Positions 33,908 through 49,380 of a stretch of DNA of 64,000 bases are shown in pieces (positions within the stretch are counted from its first letter, which is position 1; each line of letters opens with the position of its first letter). Source of the stretch: Adiantum capillus-veneris (lineage: Eukaryota > Streptophyta > Polypodiopsida > Polypodiales > Pteridaceae). The notes below the pieces were generated by a model that was given only the letters and a program-made list of their open reading frames with translations, was not told where the DNA came from and did no database searches. The stretch lies in contig CM043968.1 of NCBI GenBank assembly GCA_014529385.2, positions 9,546,648-9,610,647 of the forward strand. The letters run 5' to 3'. The translations under genes were made by a program, and so were the position numbers.

Positions 33908-34578
33908 AGAAGTGTAACATTTAATGGCCTAGTAACTTGTGTGTAGCGGAAAATAGCATGAACACAGTGAGAATTTTATTAGAATAGATTCCTAATGAGC
34001 ATAACAAGAGTGCTTGGGTGGAGAGAGCAACAAAAAGCATAACACCTAGTTAGATAGGCATGAACAATACTTCAAAAGAGAGAGAAATTAAGCTATTGAC
34101 AACAGTTGAGGACCAGATTTACATGGAGCCGGTCCCCCCTCCAAAAGGCTTTGTATTATAGGTTTCCCCCATTGAGGGAGACATTTTACAATACAATTCT
34201 TTGTGTTTCTTCTAACTAGCTAGTGCAATGAAGATGGAAGCTTCAAACACTAAGCAAACACTTATAAAACACAACATCAATTCCCTCACGGTCTCAGACC
34301 AAGACCTCACACACCTTTGAAGATGGTGAGAGCTAGCAGGGTATGAGAGTAGATTGAGAGGAAGAAGGAGTAATCTTACGAGAAAGAAGTATATCTCCTC
34401 ACATAATCACTCATAAAAGCTTAGCATAGCTTAGTAATTAGCATGGTAGAGGAGATAAGCATGCATTGAAGCTTGGCTCTTGGTTGGATTTGCATCACAA
34501 AGCCAAGAGTTGTTGGTGTAGGCCTCCCTTCTCACAAGCTTGGAGTAAATGATGAGCTTTCCATTAAAGCTTGAGAAG

Positions 34579-34579
<1 letters not shown>

Positions 34580-34627
<48 letters not shown>
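34580..34627. repeat. (GA)n microsatellite in LTR
   Basis: About 23 GA units in the 3' LTR; the corresponding part of the 5' LTR is deleted. Confidence 0.95.
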
Positions 34628-34629
<2 letters not shown>

Positions 34630-35144
34630 TTCTTGCTTCATACATGAGATTATGTGAGTGTGTGTGTGATAATGCCTTTGAAAAAGTAGTCCCCCTTCTC
34701 TCTTGGTTGACCCTCTTGCTAAATCCTCTTGTTGGCTTCCCATTGGACCTCTCCAAGCTTAGCCAATCGGATTTAAGAAAAGCATAAGTGATAGTCTTGT
34801 GACATGTGTCCCCCTTTCCCCTTTTTTGAGAGCTTTAGGTAATTAAATAATGCAACTAAACTCTCATAGACCCCTTTGTCTTCTAACCAATAGGAATCAG
34901 GCAAGCCATGAGGCTGTTGAATGCTCATTGGACCCCTTGGGAGACTAGCCAATAGTCTTCTAGAGAGCTTAATTCTTATTGGTTCTTTTATCAAGTGTTT
35001 TTAAATGAATTAAACTAGATTTTCTCTAGCCTAATTCTCATTGGTCCACCTCTATGGCCATCCAATAGGATTTGAGTGCACCTTTTGGGCAATTGGCCTA
35101 GGGAGCTGACATGTGTCCCCTATTCCCTTTGTGTAAAGGAAGCC

Positions 35145-35149
<5 letters not shown>

Positions 35150-35233
<84 letters not shown>
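35150..35233. repeat. (GT)n microsatellite in LTR
   Basis: About 42 GT units; its counterpart in the 5' LTR (42278-42351) has about 37. Confidence 0.97.
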
Positions 35234-35235
<2 letters not shown>

Positions 35236-35610
35236 CTCTCTCATCCCCTACTTACAGGGCTCACCCCCTCCTATGTAGGAGTCTTGAAGACTTTTTAGCA
35301 CACTCACAAAGCATCCAATTTTACTAAGCTTGACCATTGGATACAAAGTTTGAATTTTGGAACCTTAGTATTTTGGAAGTTTTAATGGGTTAAACCTTAG
35401 GGTCTTTAAAGCCCATTGTTGCACATTGCTCTTTCGTAGATGACCCCCCCTTTGGATCCCTATTTTCCCTCCTTTGGATCCCTACTGTGGCTAGAGTCTG
35501 CCAGCTTAACCAATACTCTAACTTTTTCTCCCCTGGTACTTCCCCATATTAAATGATCAATTTAACATGATAAAATCATTTAGGAGAATTAGATATTAGT
35601 TATTATGACA

Positions 35611-35625
35611 TTACCTCTCTCTTCA
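35611..35625 (-). other. Polypurine tract of chromovirus
   Basis: On the - strand AAGAGAGAGGTAA runs directly into the TGTCAT that opens the 3' LTR. Confidence 0.75.
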
Positions 35626-36019
35626 AATCATAGTCGTCCTTGACTATGGGGTAGAGAAGATAAAGCCTATTCATTAGTCCTTTTTCTAGCGGGTAGAGGA
35701 TCCTTATCTTATCCTACGACATCGTTCCAGAATGGATGACTAATCCATTTGGTGCTTGAGAGCCTAAGCTGCCGCAAGCATGTCTGCACATTAGTCCTAT
35801 CAATCTTCTATAGTACAGTGACAAGCTCTACTTGGTGTTTGGAAGACGTCGTCTCCACAAACTTGATTCTAAGCATGCATACTACTTAACATTTGTGCAC
35901 AATAAAGAAAAAGAGAGTCTTATGAGACCAAAACTTTGTTCATTTTAAACATTTGTACATTTGCTTACTATAGGGAAGCATTGTAAGCATTGACAAGGTT
36001 TGGTTATCCTTTAATTGTA

Positions 36020-36333
36020 TGCCTTGCATCCATCTAGCATCTACAAAAGGATAATTCTTAAACTTAATAAGATACCATCAAATAATCTTATCGCCTCTTA
36101 ATACCTTGTCTTCATGTCAGAGAATGGCCTCGAGATGCAGCACCTCTTCTTGGTCTTCAATCTCTGGTGGGTCTTCAATAGTTGGTTCTTGAGGTGGCTC
36201 TCCTTTGTAAGGCTTTAGTAGGCTCACATGGAAAGCATTGTGTATGAGCCAATGGCTATGCAACTTGAGTTGATAGGCCATCTCATTGATTGGTCTAAGA
36301 ATATGGAAGGGACCATAGTACCTTTTTGCTAAC
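36020..36333 (-). pseudogene. Integrase C-terminus and chromodomain
   Basis: The - strand reads [20 protein letters not shown] and [16 protein letters not shown], the usual Ty3 integrase C-terminal motifs, and then a chromodomain: [26 protein letters not shown] and ARWMQ. Two in-frame TGA stops fall inside the chromodomain (after EAIL and after KII), where a Trp or Arg codon would be expected. Chromodomains direct integration to marked chromatin, which defines chromoviruses. Confidence 0.8.
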
Positions 36334-37175
36334 TTAGCATAGTACTTTTGGTGTCCCTAGGATTCTTGCTCGTGGTGTGCCGTAATCAAGCCTTGGGAAA
36401 TTTAAGTAAGACCTAATCATTTTCTTTAAAGGATTGGGCTCTTCTATGTTTATCAGCAACAGCCTTTTGCCGTTGTTGTGAGATAGAGATAGCATCCTTA
36501 ATCTTTTGGAAAGATTCTTGTAGGTCTTGGCTATACTCATTTGCAACGAAGATCTTCCCGTGTACCTTAAGTAGCGGGGGACTTTTTGATCTTCCCTCAA
36601 TTCCTTGAAAGGTGCTTTTCCCGTGGAAGTATGTACAGTGTTATTGTAGGCATACTCCACTAAGGTTAAGTACTTCTCCCATTGGGATCTTTGATCTACT
36701 TCCGTTACATAGGCTTTTAGTAGATCAAGAATTGTTAGGTTAGCTATTTCACTTTGGCCATCCGTTTGTTGATGATAGACCAAAGAAAAGTTTAACCTTT
36801 TCCCTAAATTGTCAAAGAGACCCTTCCAAAAACTATTGGTCATTCTAGGATCTCTAACCGACACTATGGACATTGACAAGCCATGGTACTTGAAGATTTG
36901 TGAAATGGAGAGGGTTGCCATTTGATGGGCTTTGATAGTCTTTTTGACAGGTATAAAATGAGCTTGTTCGCTAAGCATTTCTACTATCATCCATATTCTC
37001 GTATTCCCATGGATAGACTTAGGCAATTCAAAGATAAAATCCATAGATATGCTCTCACCCATGGTGAATTAGGGATTTGAAAAGGTTGAAGCATTCCAGG
37101 TTGCTTCCCTCTATCAAACTTCATCTTTTGGCATACCACACATTTAGAAACATACTCTTGTATGTTTGCTTTCAT
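36334..37175 (-). pseudogene. Chromovirus integrase
   Basis: Zinc domain Cys pair CVVCQKMK (near 37130-37150) is followed after a frame change by the rve core in 36334-37062: SMDFIFELP carries the first Asp, VSVRDPRMTNSFWKGLF the second, and HQQTDGQSEIANL the Glu. Ser-Val replaces the usual Ser-Asp before RDPR. GKAPFKEL, where the family has TPF, and an altered C-terminal part show erosion. Located upstream of the chromodomain. Confidence 0.88.
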
Positions 37176-37479
37176 GGTAGGCCAATAGAAATATGTTTCA
37201 ATCCCTTTTACAGTAGACTGAATCCCTCTATGTCCCGCATAAGGAGGAGCATGAGATTCATATATTACTTTCTCACGTATGAGTTAGTAACGCATAGTCT
37301 ATTGCCATAGAGAAGATAACCATCTTGTAAAGTAAATGGTTCATCTTTCTTCCATACTGCAAGGGCTGAAATCACATCTCTAAAATTGGGATCAATAGCA
37401 TACACATCTGTCATAGAAGATGGATCAGTGTGCTATGGAAACCGCATTCACTCTCGAGCGTCTTGAGAGTGCATCGGCT

Positions 37480-37871
37480 ACTTGATAATTCTTGCCAGCA
37501 ATGTGAGCAATATAAAAATGAAATTGCAAAAGAAAATTTTCCCACCTCATTTGTTTGTCGGAGATCTTGGTCTATGTCATGCAGTACTTAAGGCTTTGGT
37601 GATCCGTCCGCAGAATGAAAGGAGTCCCCAATAAATAGTACTTCCATGAGTCTAAGGCATGTAAAATTGCAAGGAGTTCCTTTTCGTATATGCCTAGAGC
37701 TTGCTTAACAGGGTCAAGCCTTCGATTTTCATAGGCTATGGTGTGCCCTTCTTGGAGAAAAACAGCTCCAAGGCAATCACCACAAGTGTCACATTGGACC
37801 TCAAATGGCTTTGAGAGATCCGATAGTGTAAGCACAGGTTGAGAGATAAGATTTTCTTTAAGCTTTTTCAA
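37480..37871 (-). pseudogene. Chromovirus RNase H
   Basis: PFEVQCDTCGDCLGAVFLQ, NRRLDPVKQALGIYEKELLA and TDHQSLKYCMT match the Ty3 RNase H domain. The Asp of QCDTC takes the place of the usual VxTDAS position. A stop at about 37572 interrupts it before the DALSRR motif near 37450. Confidence 0.85.
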
Positions 37872-38800
37872 AGCATTGTTCTACTTGGCAGACCATGTAT
37901 ACCTAACGTTTTTCTTTGTAAGGTCATGTAATGGTCCCGCGATTTGTGAGAACTTTTCTATGAAGCATCTATAGTATGCACATATACCTATAAAGCTTCT
38001 TAGTTCATGAAGATTCCTTGGTTTAGGTCATCCTTTTATTACCTCTAACTTTGATGGATCCATTTGGATGCCATCTTGAGAGATACTGTGACCTAAATAT
38101 TGAATCTCTTGTAAGAAAAACTCACTTTTCTTTTGATTAATATAAAGTTTATTCTCTCTTAAGACTTGAAATTTTTATCTAGAGGTGTTGCTTGCGTTCG
38201 TCTAGTGAATTAGAGTAAATGATAATATCATCAAAGAACACTCCAGTAAAGGTTCGGTGAGGCCTGAATAGCTTCTCCATCAAGCGGTTGAATGTGGCTA
38301 TTGCATTGGTCAAGCCAAAAGGCATGACAATGTATTTGTAAAGACCAAATGTAATGCAAAATGCGGTCTTTACAATATCTTGATCAACTATCCTTATTTA
38401 ATGGTAGCCACTTTTAGGGTCAATCCTGTAGCTTATCAAATAGGTCCTCTACTCGTGGAACGGGAAACCTATTCTTGATAGTGGTCCTATTTAGTGCTCT
38501 ATAGTCGACACACAATACGATATGTTCCGTCTTTCTTTTGCACTAATAACACGGGTGAGCAAAATGGAGATGAGCTAGGCCTAACCATGTCCTTCTCAAC
38601 TAACTCATGCACTTTCCACATAATCTCCTCTTGTTGAGCTTAAGAAACTCTATAAGGAGGTTTATTAGGCATTGAACTTCCTAGAAGAAGTTCAATTGCA
38701 TGGTCATCATTGCCTCGTTTAGGAGGTAGTTCACAAGGGATATCGTCAATAAAAACATCTTGAAATCCTTTGAGAAAATTGGATAACTCTAGTTCCTTGT
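37872..38800 (-). pseudogene. Chromovirus reverse transcriptase
   Basis: On the - strand, broken across frames: DMVRPSSSPFCSPVLLVQKK (near 38540-38600), VMPFGLTNAIATFNRL (38280-38330) and the catalytic box FFDDI (38226-38240, replacing YxDD), then EIQYLGHSIS and RSFIGICAYYRCFIEKFSQIA. At least three frameshifts and several stops. Confidence 0.85.
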
Positions 38801-38903
38801 CATTATTTATATTTTATTTTGCTAAAGCATTATGTTCATTTTGAGAATCTTTAACAAAAATCATGTACACGGAAATAGAGCTCTTTATTGACTCATTGAA
38901 AGC

Positions 38904-39260
38904 TTAGGTATGTACAATGGGTATGGTGTAACCCATGTCTTTGGCATCTATGTACATATCTTTTTCCATGTACTTAAAGTAGATTTTCCTTTTAGGGAAT
39001 TTAACATTGGCAGCCATGCGACCAAACCATGGTGCCCCTAGGATTACATGCTCATGCTTGAGAGGAGAGATAAAGAAGTCCTCTTTGTCCACATAGCTTT
39101 GGACATGGAGTCTCAATTTCCCAATTAAGGGAGTGACTGAAGCTTCTTGCCCCTTGAAAGCACCATCTGCGAGTAGGACATCCCATCTCATAGGCTTGGA
39201 TGCCTAGCTTGGTGGCCAAGTCTGTGGATATGAAATTGTGAGTAGAGACAGGGTCAAAGA
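38904..39260 (-). pseudogene. Chromovirus protease, catalytic motif altered
   Basis: The - strand reads FILFDPVSTHNFIS, where the family has DSGSTHNFIS, so the catalytic Asp is kept but the following Ser-Gly is lost. It continues as ATKLGIQAYEM, then in 38904-39191 as IGKLRLHVQSYVDKEDFFI and HEHVILGAPWFGR, the closing ILGxPW motif. Confidence 0.8.
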
Positions 39261-39276
39261 GAATAAAAGCATCATA

Positions 39277-40843
39277 TTATCTTACCTTTCCCCAAGCATG
39301 GCATAGAGGAGATCCTTTGTGGTGAGCTTCCTCTAGGAGGCTCATGGCGGGTGTTTTTTTGGGGGCAAGCACGGTACACATGCCTTTGCTTGCCGCACTT
39401 GAAACAACGGTTATCCTTGCAATAACACTCAAGCTCTTTAGGAGAGAGTTTGTTTTTGCCTTTGTAAACTCCCTTCTTCTTAGATTTGTTGTTATTGGAA
39501 TTACCCTTAGAAGACTTTTGGACATTGTCCTTCCCCTTAGGCTCATTGGAACCCTTGTTTTCCGTGGGCTTAAGATTTCTCTTAGCCCCTGAGAAGCCAC
39601 CATAGTATGGTGTATGACCGCAGATATGGTGCGTGGCCTTTGGGAGTTGACATACTCCACCATTTCTTCAGTTCAGCCCGCACAAAATTGTTGTTTTTGC
39701 TCTCCAAAATCCATCTTTGTGAAGACAGTGGCTTTGAGATGTAAGTCCCAAGACTTGTCTTTATATTTATGAATAGATTCGTAGGGAGAGACCTTCAAGC
39801 TTCGCCATTCGGTGAGTACTTTGTCTTTGGCATCGGTGGCCAAAAACTGCTTCCTAATGGAAGCTCTTAAAGCTTTCCATGTTCGTGGAGGTTCACGTTT
39901 TCCCATAGGCTAGACCACCATTGCCTGGCGGACATTTGAAAGTGTATAGCTACATGGCATAGCTTAGAGGACTTCATGAAGCCCTCATCTCCAAACACCA
40001 CATCAAATTGATGGATGAAAGCCAAGACTTTGTACGTAGCACCAAAAGTGCCATCGTAGGTAAGAAAAGAGATGCTCTTTCCTCCCTCTTTGAACTTCTT
40101 GAGCTTGGACGATCTCTTCCACGTCACATAGGATTTCCTATGGCCTCTTCTTTTTGATGGTTCAAAAGTTGCACCATCACTTTCTTCAGAAGATGACAAA
40201 TTTGAGGAAGATGGAGAAGAGGGTGACCTCTTTCTCGCCTTTTTCTTGCCTTAGTCCTCTTTGTCTGCACCATCACTTTCTTCATAAGAGGAAGAGGATG
40301 AAGAAGATGGAGAAGAGGGTGACCTCTTTCTCGCCTTTTTCTTCTCTTGTTTTCTGTCATCCCTCTTTGAATAATGGTGTTGAGAAGTGTGCAATGGTCT
40401 TCTCCATTTAGGAGGTGATGGAGAGAGTTTTGCCCGCCGCCTTTGTGGAGCCATATCTGCCGAGGTGGCAGGAGACTCACTTCTTTCTCGCTCCTTTGGT
40501 GGGGGCTCTTGAGTTCTCCTTTGGGAAGGAGATGTGTCATCAAGAAGCAAATTTTTGAGCCCTTCGTATGGATCCTCTTTGTCTTCGCAAATCGAAGAGA
40601 GGCCTCTTTTGGAAGTCTCACAAGGAGGCTTCCTAGGTACTCTCTCGTCATGGTGGAGAGTTTGAAGAATCCCATGAGCACGAAGCTTCTGTTGCACTAC
40701 ACTTTGGAGGGATGGATTGCCCATGGCTTGTTGAAGACTAGAAACAAGGTAGTTAACAAGCATAGGGGCATCATAGTAGCCTACTCATTAGCAAAAGCAA
40801 AGCTATCAACATTAATTTCACTCTCTTTACTATTGTCAGCCAT
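39277..40843 (-). pseudogene. Chromovirus gag
   Basis: Starts at the ATG complement 40841-40843 (ADNSKESEINVDSFAF), soon frameshifted. An Arg/Ser/Glu-rich N-terminal region has an internal tandem duplication (KKKARKRSPSSPSSS occurs twice, about 40215-40340). The capsid part reads YDGTFGATYKVLAFIHQFD and ARQWWSSLW (39867-40100), then SPYESIHKYKDKSWDL (39730-39790). A CCHC zinc knuckle CFKCGKQRHVYRAC (CX2CX4HX4C, all four ligands intact) is at 39365-39406. Confidence 0.85.
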
Positions 40844-41246
40844 TCCAACAACTTTTAGGTGAACTTTTTTTAGGTGTACTTTGGCACTTCAAGCCCTAGT
40901 TGCTACTCCTCTTTACCCCTTTAGAAAAGCACTCAAGCTATTGTACCCGTGGCTCAAATACCATTAATTGCAAGGAATAGAAGAGAGGGTCTTTCAACAC
41001 CAAAATAGCACGAGCTCCTGTCAAGCTTCTAATAGCTCAATAATGGTTAAGCCATAGGCAAGCCCCGTAGGACTCCACTATTAAGACCATAGCTCTCGAC
41101 GGTGATGCCCCGTTATTTGCACGAAGGCAGGCACACTACAAGGCTACAAAATCCCAATTCTACTTACTCAATTGAAATTAATAATAACAACCATTTATAG
41201 CTAGCTTGAGGACCTCCCTTCTTGATCAAGAAAAGAGAAACCTTGT

Positions 41247-41258
41247 GCTCTGATACCA
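41247..41258 (-). other. Primer binding site (initiator Met tRNA)
   Basis: The - strand TGGTATCAGAGC lies one base inside the 5' LTR end, the usual plant initiator-Met tRNA complementary sequence. Confidence 0.9.
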
Positions 41259-41259
41259 A

Positions 41260-42272
41260 TGTAACATTTAATGGCCTGGTAGCTTGCATGTAGTGGAAAA
41301 TAGCATGAACATAGTGAGCATTATTAGAATAGATTCCTAATGAGCATAACCAGAGTACTTGGGTGGAGAGAGAGCAAGAAAAGCATAACACCTAGTTAAA
41401 TAGGCATGAACAATACTTCAAAAGAGAGAGAAATTAAGCTATTGACAACAGTTGAGGACCAGATTTACATGGAGCCGGTCCCCCCTCCAAAAGGCTATAT
41501 ATTATAGGTTTCCCCCATCGAGGGAGACATTTTACAATACAATTCTTTGTGTTCCTTCAATAACTAGCTAGTGCAATGAAGATGGAAGCTTCAAGCACTA
41601 AGCAAACACTTATAAAACACAACATCAATTCCCTGACGATCTCAGACCCAAGACCTCACACACCTTCGAAGATGGTGAGAGCTAGCGGGGTATGAGAGTA
41701 GATTGATAGGAAGGAGTAGTCTTACAAGAAAGAAGTATTTCTCCTCACATAATCACTCATAAAAGCTTAGCATAGCTTAGTAATAAGCATGGTAGAGGAG
41801 ATAAGCATGCATTGATGCTTGGCTCTTAGTTGGATTTGCATTGCTAAATCCTATTGTTGGCTTCCCATTGGACCTCTCCAAGCTTAGCCAATCGGATTTA
41901 ATAAAAGCATAAGTGATAGTCTTGTGACATGTGTCCCCCTTTCCCCTTTTGTGAGAGCTTTAGGTAATAATATAATGCAACTAAACTCTCATAGACCCCT
42001 TTGTCTTCTGGCCAATAGGAATCAGGCAAGCCATGGGGCTGTTGAATGCTCATTAGACCCCTTGGGAGATTGGCCAATAGTCTTCTAGAGAGCTTAATTC
42101 TTATTGGTTCTTTTATCAAGTGTTTTTAAATGAATTAAACTAGATTTTCTCTAGCCTAATTCTCATTGGTCCACCTCTATGGCCATCCAATAGGATTTGA
42201 GTGCACCTTGTGGGCAATTGGCCTAGGGAGTTGCTGACATGTGTCCCCTATTCCCTTTGTGTAAAGGAAGCA

Positions 42273-42353
<81 letters not shown>

Positions 42354-42705
42354 ATCTCTCATCCCCTACTTACAGGGCTCACCCCCTCCTATGTAGGAGT
42401 CTTGAAGACTTTTTGGCACACTCACAAAGCATCCAATTTTACTAAGCTTGACCATTGGACACAACCTTTGAATTTTGGAACCTTAGCATTTTGGAAGTCT
42501 TATAGGGTTGAAACTTAGGGTCTTTAAAGTTCATTGTTGCACATTGCTCTTTTGCAAATGGCCCCCCCTTTGGATCCCTACTGTGGCCGGTCTGCCAGCT
42601 TAACCAATATTCTAACTTTTTCTCCCCTGGTACTTTCCCATATTTAAATGATCAATTTAACATGAGAAAATCATTTAAGAGAATTAAATATTAGTTATTA
42701 TGACA
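41260..42705 (-). repeat. 5' LTR of chromovirus
   Basis: 1446 bases, paired with 33913-35610. Lacks the block corresponding to 34500-34735. Contains (GT)n at 42278-42351. Confidence 0.92.
42278..42351. repeat. (GT)n microsatellite in LTR
   Basis: About 37 GT units at the position equivalent to 35150-35233 in the other LTR. Confidence 0.97.
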
Positions 42706-42710
42706 AGAAG

Positions 42711-43595
42711 AATTATTGGTTTAACTGCCAACACCTTTTTCTCACTTTATAGAATTTCAATCTACACTGTATCAACTTAGTATTAGTGAAAAATAAAAGA
42801 GCACAGTAATTAACCTTAGTCAATCCCCACTTACCACCCTGCACTCACACAAGATTCTTTTGTTTTCTAATTACTACCATTTTTTTTAACATTTAAAATA
42901 ATGGTTTCCTTTTTACCTTTCCCGTATAATAATTCATTAAGACAAGTCATGCAAATCAGCATCAAAAATAGTCTTTCAAAAACAAACATCTTTAGACTTA
43001 AGACAAGGTACGGTCACTCATAATATTTCCAGACAACCCTGACATGTACTCCACTTGTCTCAAGCACACCTATACATGGGTGAAACAATAGAACCCTTCC
43101 TTATTTATAACCCGAGTGGAAACCCATCACCCAAAGTTTGAGACGCCCATATGCAAACCAGTTTCCCATACGACCGAGCGGTTCCCCTAGGATAAAAAGA
43201 GTATCTTAAGTAGTATGCACAAACATGCACATGTAGGAGGTAAAGACTCCACATACATGGGGGCAACCAACTCATCCATGACTCACAAGCCATCATTACA
43301 TTACCTGAAGTGAAAATATTCCAAGGAATCAGAGGTGTCTTGAGATAAGTTGTCTTAATGATGACCAATAATTCTTTCATAAGTCAACCAACCTTAACCC
43401 AAACAATTCATTCCTAATTTACAAACAATTGCATGTTGATTTTTTCAAAGATGTCTTTCATTTTCAGCCAGTTTTACTTTTCCTAATTCCTTACACCCTC
43501 TTTTACGTATGCAATGTTAATACTTAAAGAAGAACTTAAATTATTCATCTTAACTTATATTAATGAAAATCCACCTAGGATAGAATGAGCATTTG
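42711..43595. other. No recognisable gene
   Basis: Sequence after the chromovirus target site; no motif found. It may be internal sequence of the - strand element suspected to its right. Confidence 0.4.
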
Positions 43596-43736
43596 CTACA
43601 GTGTTGGAGTCCGAACGCTTTCATCCATAGGCCTACTAATAGGCCCGGCCTGGTGGTTGTGCGACGCTCTAGCCCTCTTGGGAATATTGCCCTCCTCATC
43701 AGATTGAGGGTTTGCTCGGGTCCTCTTTGGTGCCAT
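43596..43736 (-). pseudogene. Start of a gag-like frame, truncated
   Basis: A 46-codon frame from ATG (complement of 43734-43736) opens APKRTRANPQSDEEG and continues NIPKRARASHN: a basic, NLS-like N-terminus typical of plant gag starts, then a TAG. Its position downstream of a promoter-like segment and a long leader supports a retroelement origin. GC content is higher than in the AT-rich neighbour. Confidence 0.4.
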
Positions 43737-44149
43737 GACTTCTATCCTTATAAAAAGGACGTATATTTATTAGATAAATCATCAAAAACTTGACTTTGCC
43801 TTCGTAGTGATTCTAATTCCTCTTTTATTCCCAAGTAAGGTTAAATTATAGTCATAAGTGGTAATTTCTTGATCTAGTGATTTGTTATTTGCTTATATAC
43901 GTAAGATAATTTTATCATAGCTTTCTTAAGGGTTTTCTAAGTTCCCCTAAATTTTTTAAACATTTTTGCATCTTTTTTCTAATTTTCTTTTCTTTATTAA
44001 GCCTAAAATTTTCTTATTTTTTGTTTAATATTTATTAGATTCATTATTTGCTAAAGATTAAATTTCCTCATCTTCTTATCAATGGTTTATACTTCTAGTA
44101 ATTTTTCTAGAAACTTTTAGGTGTAATTTTTATTTATCCTAATTAAATT

Positions 44150-45480
44150 TTAGCTTAAAATAGGGCTTTTGATCTATTATAATTACTTAAACTAAATAAC
44201 TAATTACCATATTATTAGCAGAACTAGATAATAATGCTTTATAACTATGTAAATTACATAATATTTAGCCAAGATAGATAACTATTTTTCTTCTTTAATT
44301 TATAACTAAATTTAATCAATTTTAGCTTACATAAATAGCTAAACTAGTTTTTTGGTCATGAGATAATTATCCCAACTTGATAATGATATTTAATAAATCT
44401 AATAATTGCCTCATAATTATTTAAGCTAATTAGCTAATTTTCATCTTTAATTTACTACTAGAATTAATTAATCTTAGCTTAATTAAATATATAAAGTTTT
44501 TTTTTATTAATGGGATAATTATCACCACTTACTAATGATGTTTACTAACTTTGATAATTATCTTTTGATTATCTAAGCTAATTACCTAATTTTTGTCTTT
44601 AATTTATAGCTACAATTAGTTGATTCTAACTTAAATAAATATCTAAACTAATTTTTTGCTAATGAGATAATTATTACAACTTACTAATAATGTTTAATAA
44701 CTTTGATATTTACCTTATATTTATCTAAGCTAATTAATTAATTTTTCCTTTTAATTTATAGCTAATATTAGTCAATTTTAGCTTAAATAAAAAGATCAAA
44801 TAATTTTTTGTTAATAAGGTAATTATCACGGCTTACTAATGATGTTTAATAACTTTGATTGTTACATTCTAATTATCTAAGCTAATTAGCTCATTTGTCC
44901 CTTTAATTTATAGCTAAAATTAGTCAATTTTATCTTAAATAAATAGCTAAACTAATTTTTTTATCAATTAATTAATCATTCTATCTTATTATTGATGATT
45001 ACTAACTCTGATAATTACCTTATAATTATCTAAACTAATTTGCTAATTTCTCCCTTTATTTTATAATTAAAATTAGTCAGTTTTAGCTTAAATATATAGC
45101 TAAATTAATTTTGTATTCATGAGATAATTATCCCACCTTACTAATGATGTTTAGTAGTTAGCTAATTTCTTTCTTTATTTATAGCTAAAATCAATCAATT
45201 TTAGCTTAATTAATTAGCTTAACTAATTTTTTGTTAATGCGACAATTACCCTGTGTTCTTAACAATGTTTCCTAGCTTTGATAATGATCTTGTGTATTTT
45301 TAAGTTGGCTTGCTAAGTTTTCTATTAATTTTATAGTTAAAAATAGCTCATTTTTGTCTAATTAATTACAAAAATCAATCTAAATATAATTTTCCAAGCT
45401 TCTTAATAGTATAATTAAGCTTTGATAATTATCTTAGAGTTAACTAAGCTTGATTAGTATAATTATCATTAATTAAGGTC
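44150..45480. repeat. AT-rich tandem array, 152-bp period
   Basis: A unit with phrases TTTAATTTATAGCTAAAATTAG, GATAATTATC and ACTTACTAATGATGTTTA repeats at a regular 152-base step: the ACTAATGATG position falls at 44379, 44531, 44683, 44835, 44988 and 45140, then 45261 after a deletion of about 31 bases. Copies differ by many substitutions but the period is strictly kept. No coding content. Confidence 0.88.
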
Positions 45481-45699
45481 AAATTAATCGATTTCAATTG
45501 TATAGGATTAGTAATTAAGTAAATTAATAATCTGATTAAGATTATAATAGTAATCAATAGCTTAATAATGTATAATAGAGTGATCAATAGTAGAGAGCGG
45601 TTTAATCTTCTTTAATTAATAGATTGATTTAAAAAAAATAGATATAAATTGCTAATTAACTGAGATTAGCATAAATACGTCGCTTAATCACTTAGATTT

Positions 45700-45860
45700 T
45701 GCTCTCTTAGTGATTTTTGTGAAGAAACTCTCCTGCACAAGAGATTTCTGGTCAGGACTCTGAGGCTGAGTGAAAATGAGAAGCTTAGGGTCCTATTTAT
45801 AGCTTTTTTGGCACTCGTAGGCTCTCACAGACTGAATCTAGTAGATACTTGCAGCTCAAG
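45700..45860 (-). promoter_or_regulatory. Promoter-like segment, - strand (probable LTR)
   Basis: On the - strand TATAAATA (complement of 45794-45801) in AGCTATAAATAGGACC is followed by a GC-richer stretch with CTCAGCCTCAGAGTCC and AGAGATTTCT..., as in R/U5 of an LTR. The array at 44150-45480 would be its leader and the frame at 43736 its gag start. No PBS or second LTR was located. Confidence 0.4.
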
Positions 45861-49172
<3,312 letters not shown>

Positions 49173-49380
49173 CTATGGTGTTGTGTATCTTGTATTGATT
49201 ATTTTAGGCTCCACCAACTTCTCTCTTAGTGCAACATTTGGCTTTTGACCAATACTCTATTTTTAACTCCTCTTTGTTTTTTTAATGCCCAATTGAATGT
49301 TGATGAATGTGTTTGTGACCCCAACACACAATGTGATGCCATTATGATCACGCTGTGATGCCACCGTGCAGTAAAACAAT

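Larger units (their letters stand above)
33913..35610 (-). repeat. 3' LTR of chromovirus
   Basis: Paired with 41260-42705. It is longer (1698 bases) because it keeps about 230 bases (34500-34735) that the other LTR lacks and has a longer (GT)n. It includes a (GA)n at 34580-34627. Short open frames in it are not genes. Confidence 0.92.
33913..42705 (-). mobile_element. Complete degenerate chromovirus (Ty3/gypsy), 8.8 kb
   Basis: Both LTRs, PBS, PPT, gag, protease, RT, RNase H, integrase and chromodomain are present in order on the - strand. The insertion is bounded by a perfect 5-bp target duplication, AGAAG at 33908-33912 and AGAAG at 42706-42710. LTR ends are TGTCAT and TTACA (- strand). 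Numerous stops and frameshifts make it inactive. The LTR pair differs by roughly 5% by eye over the first 200 bases, mostly transitions, plus large indels. A second copy of the family begins at 60852 on the + strand. Confidence 0.92.

Noticed and set aside
35076-35327. Cys/Val repeat frames over (GT)n (also at 42201)
   Set aside because: Translation of a microsatellite lying in an LTR.
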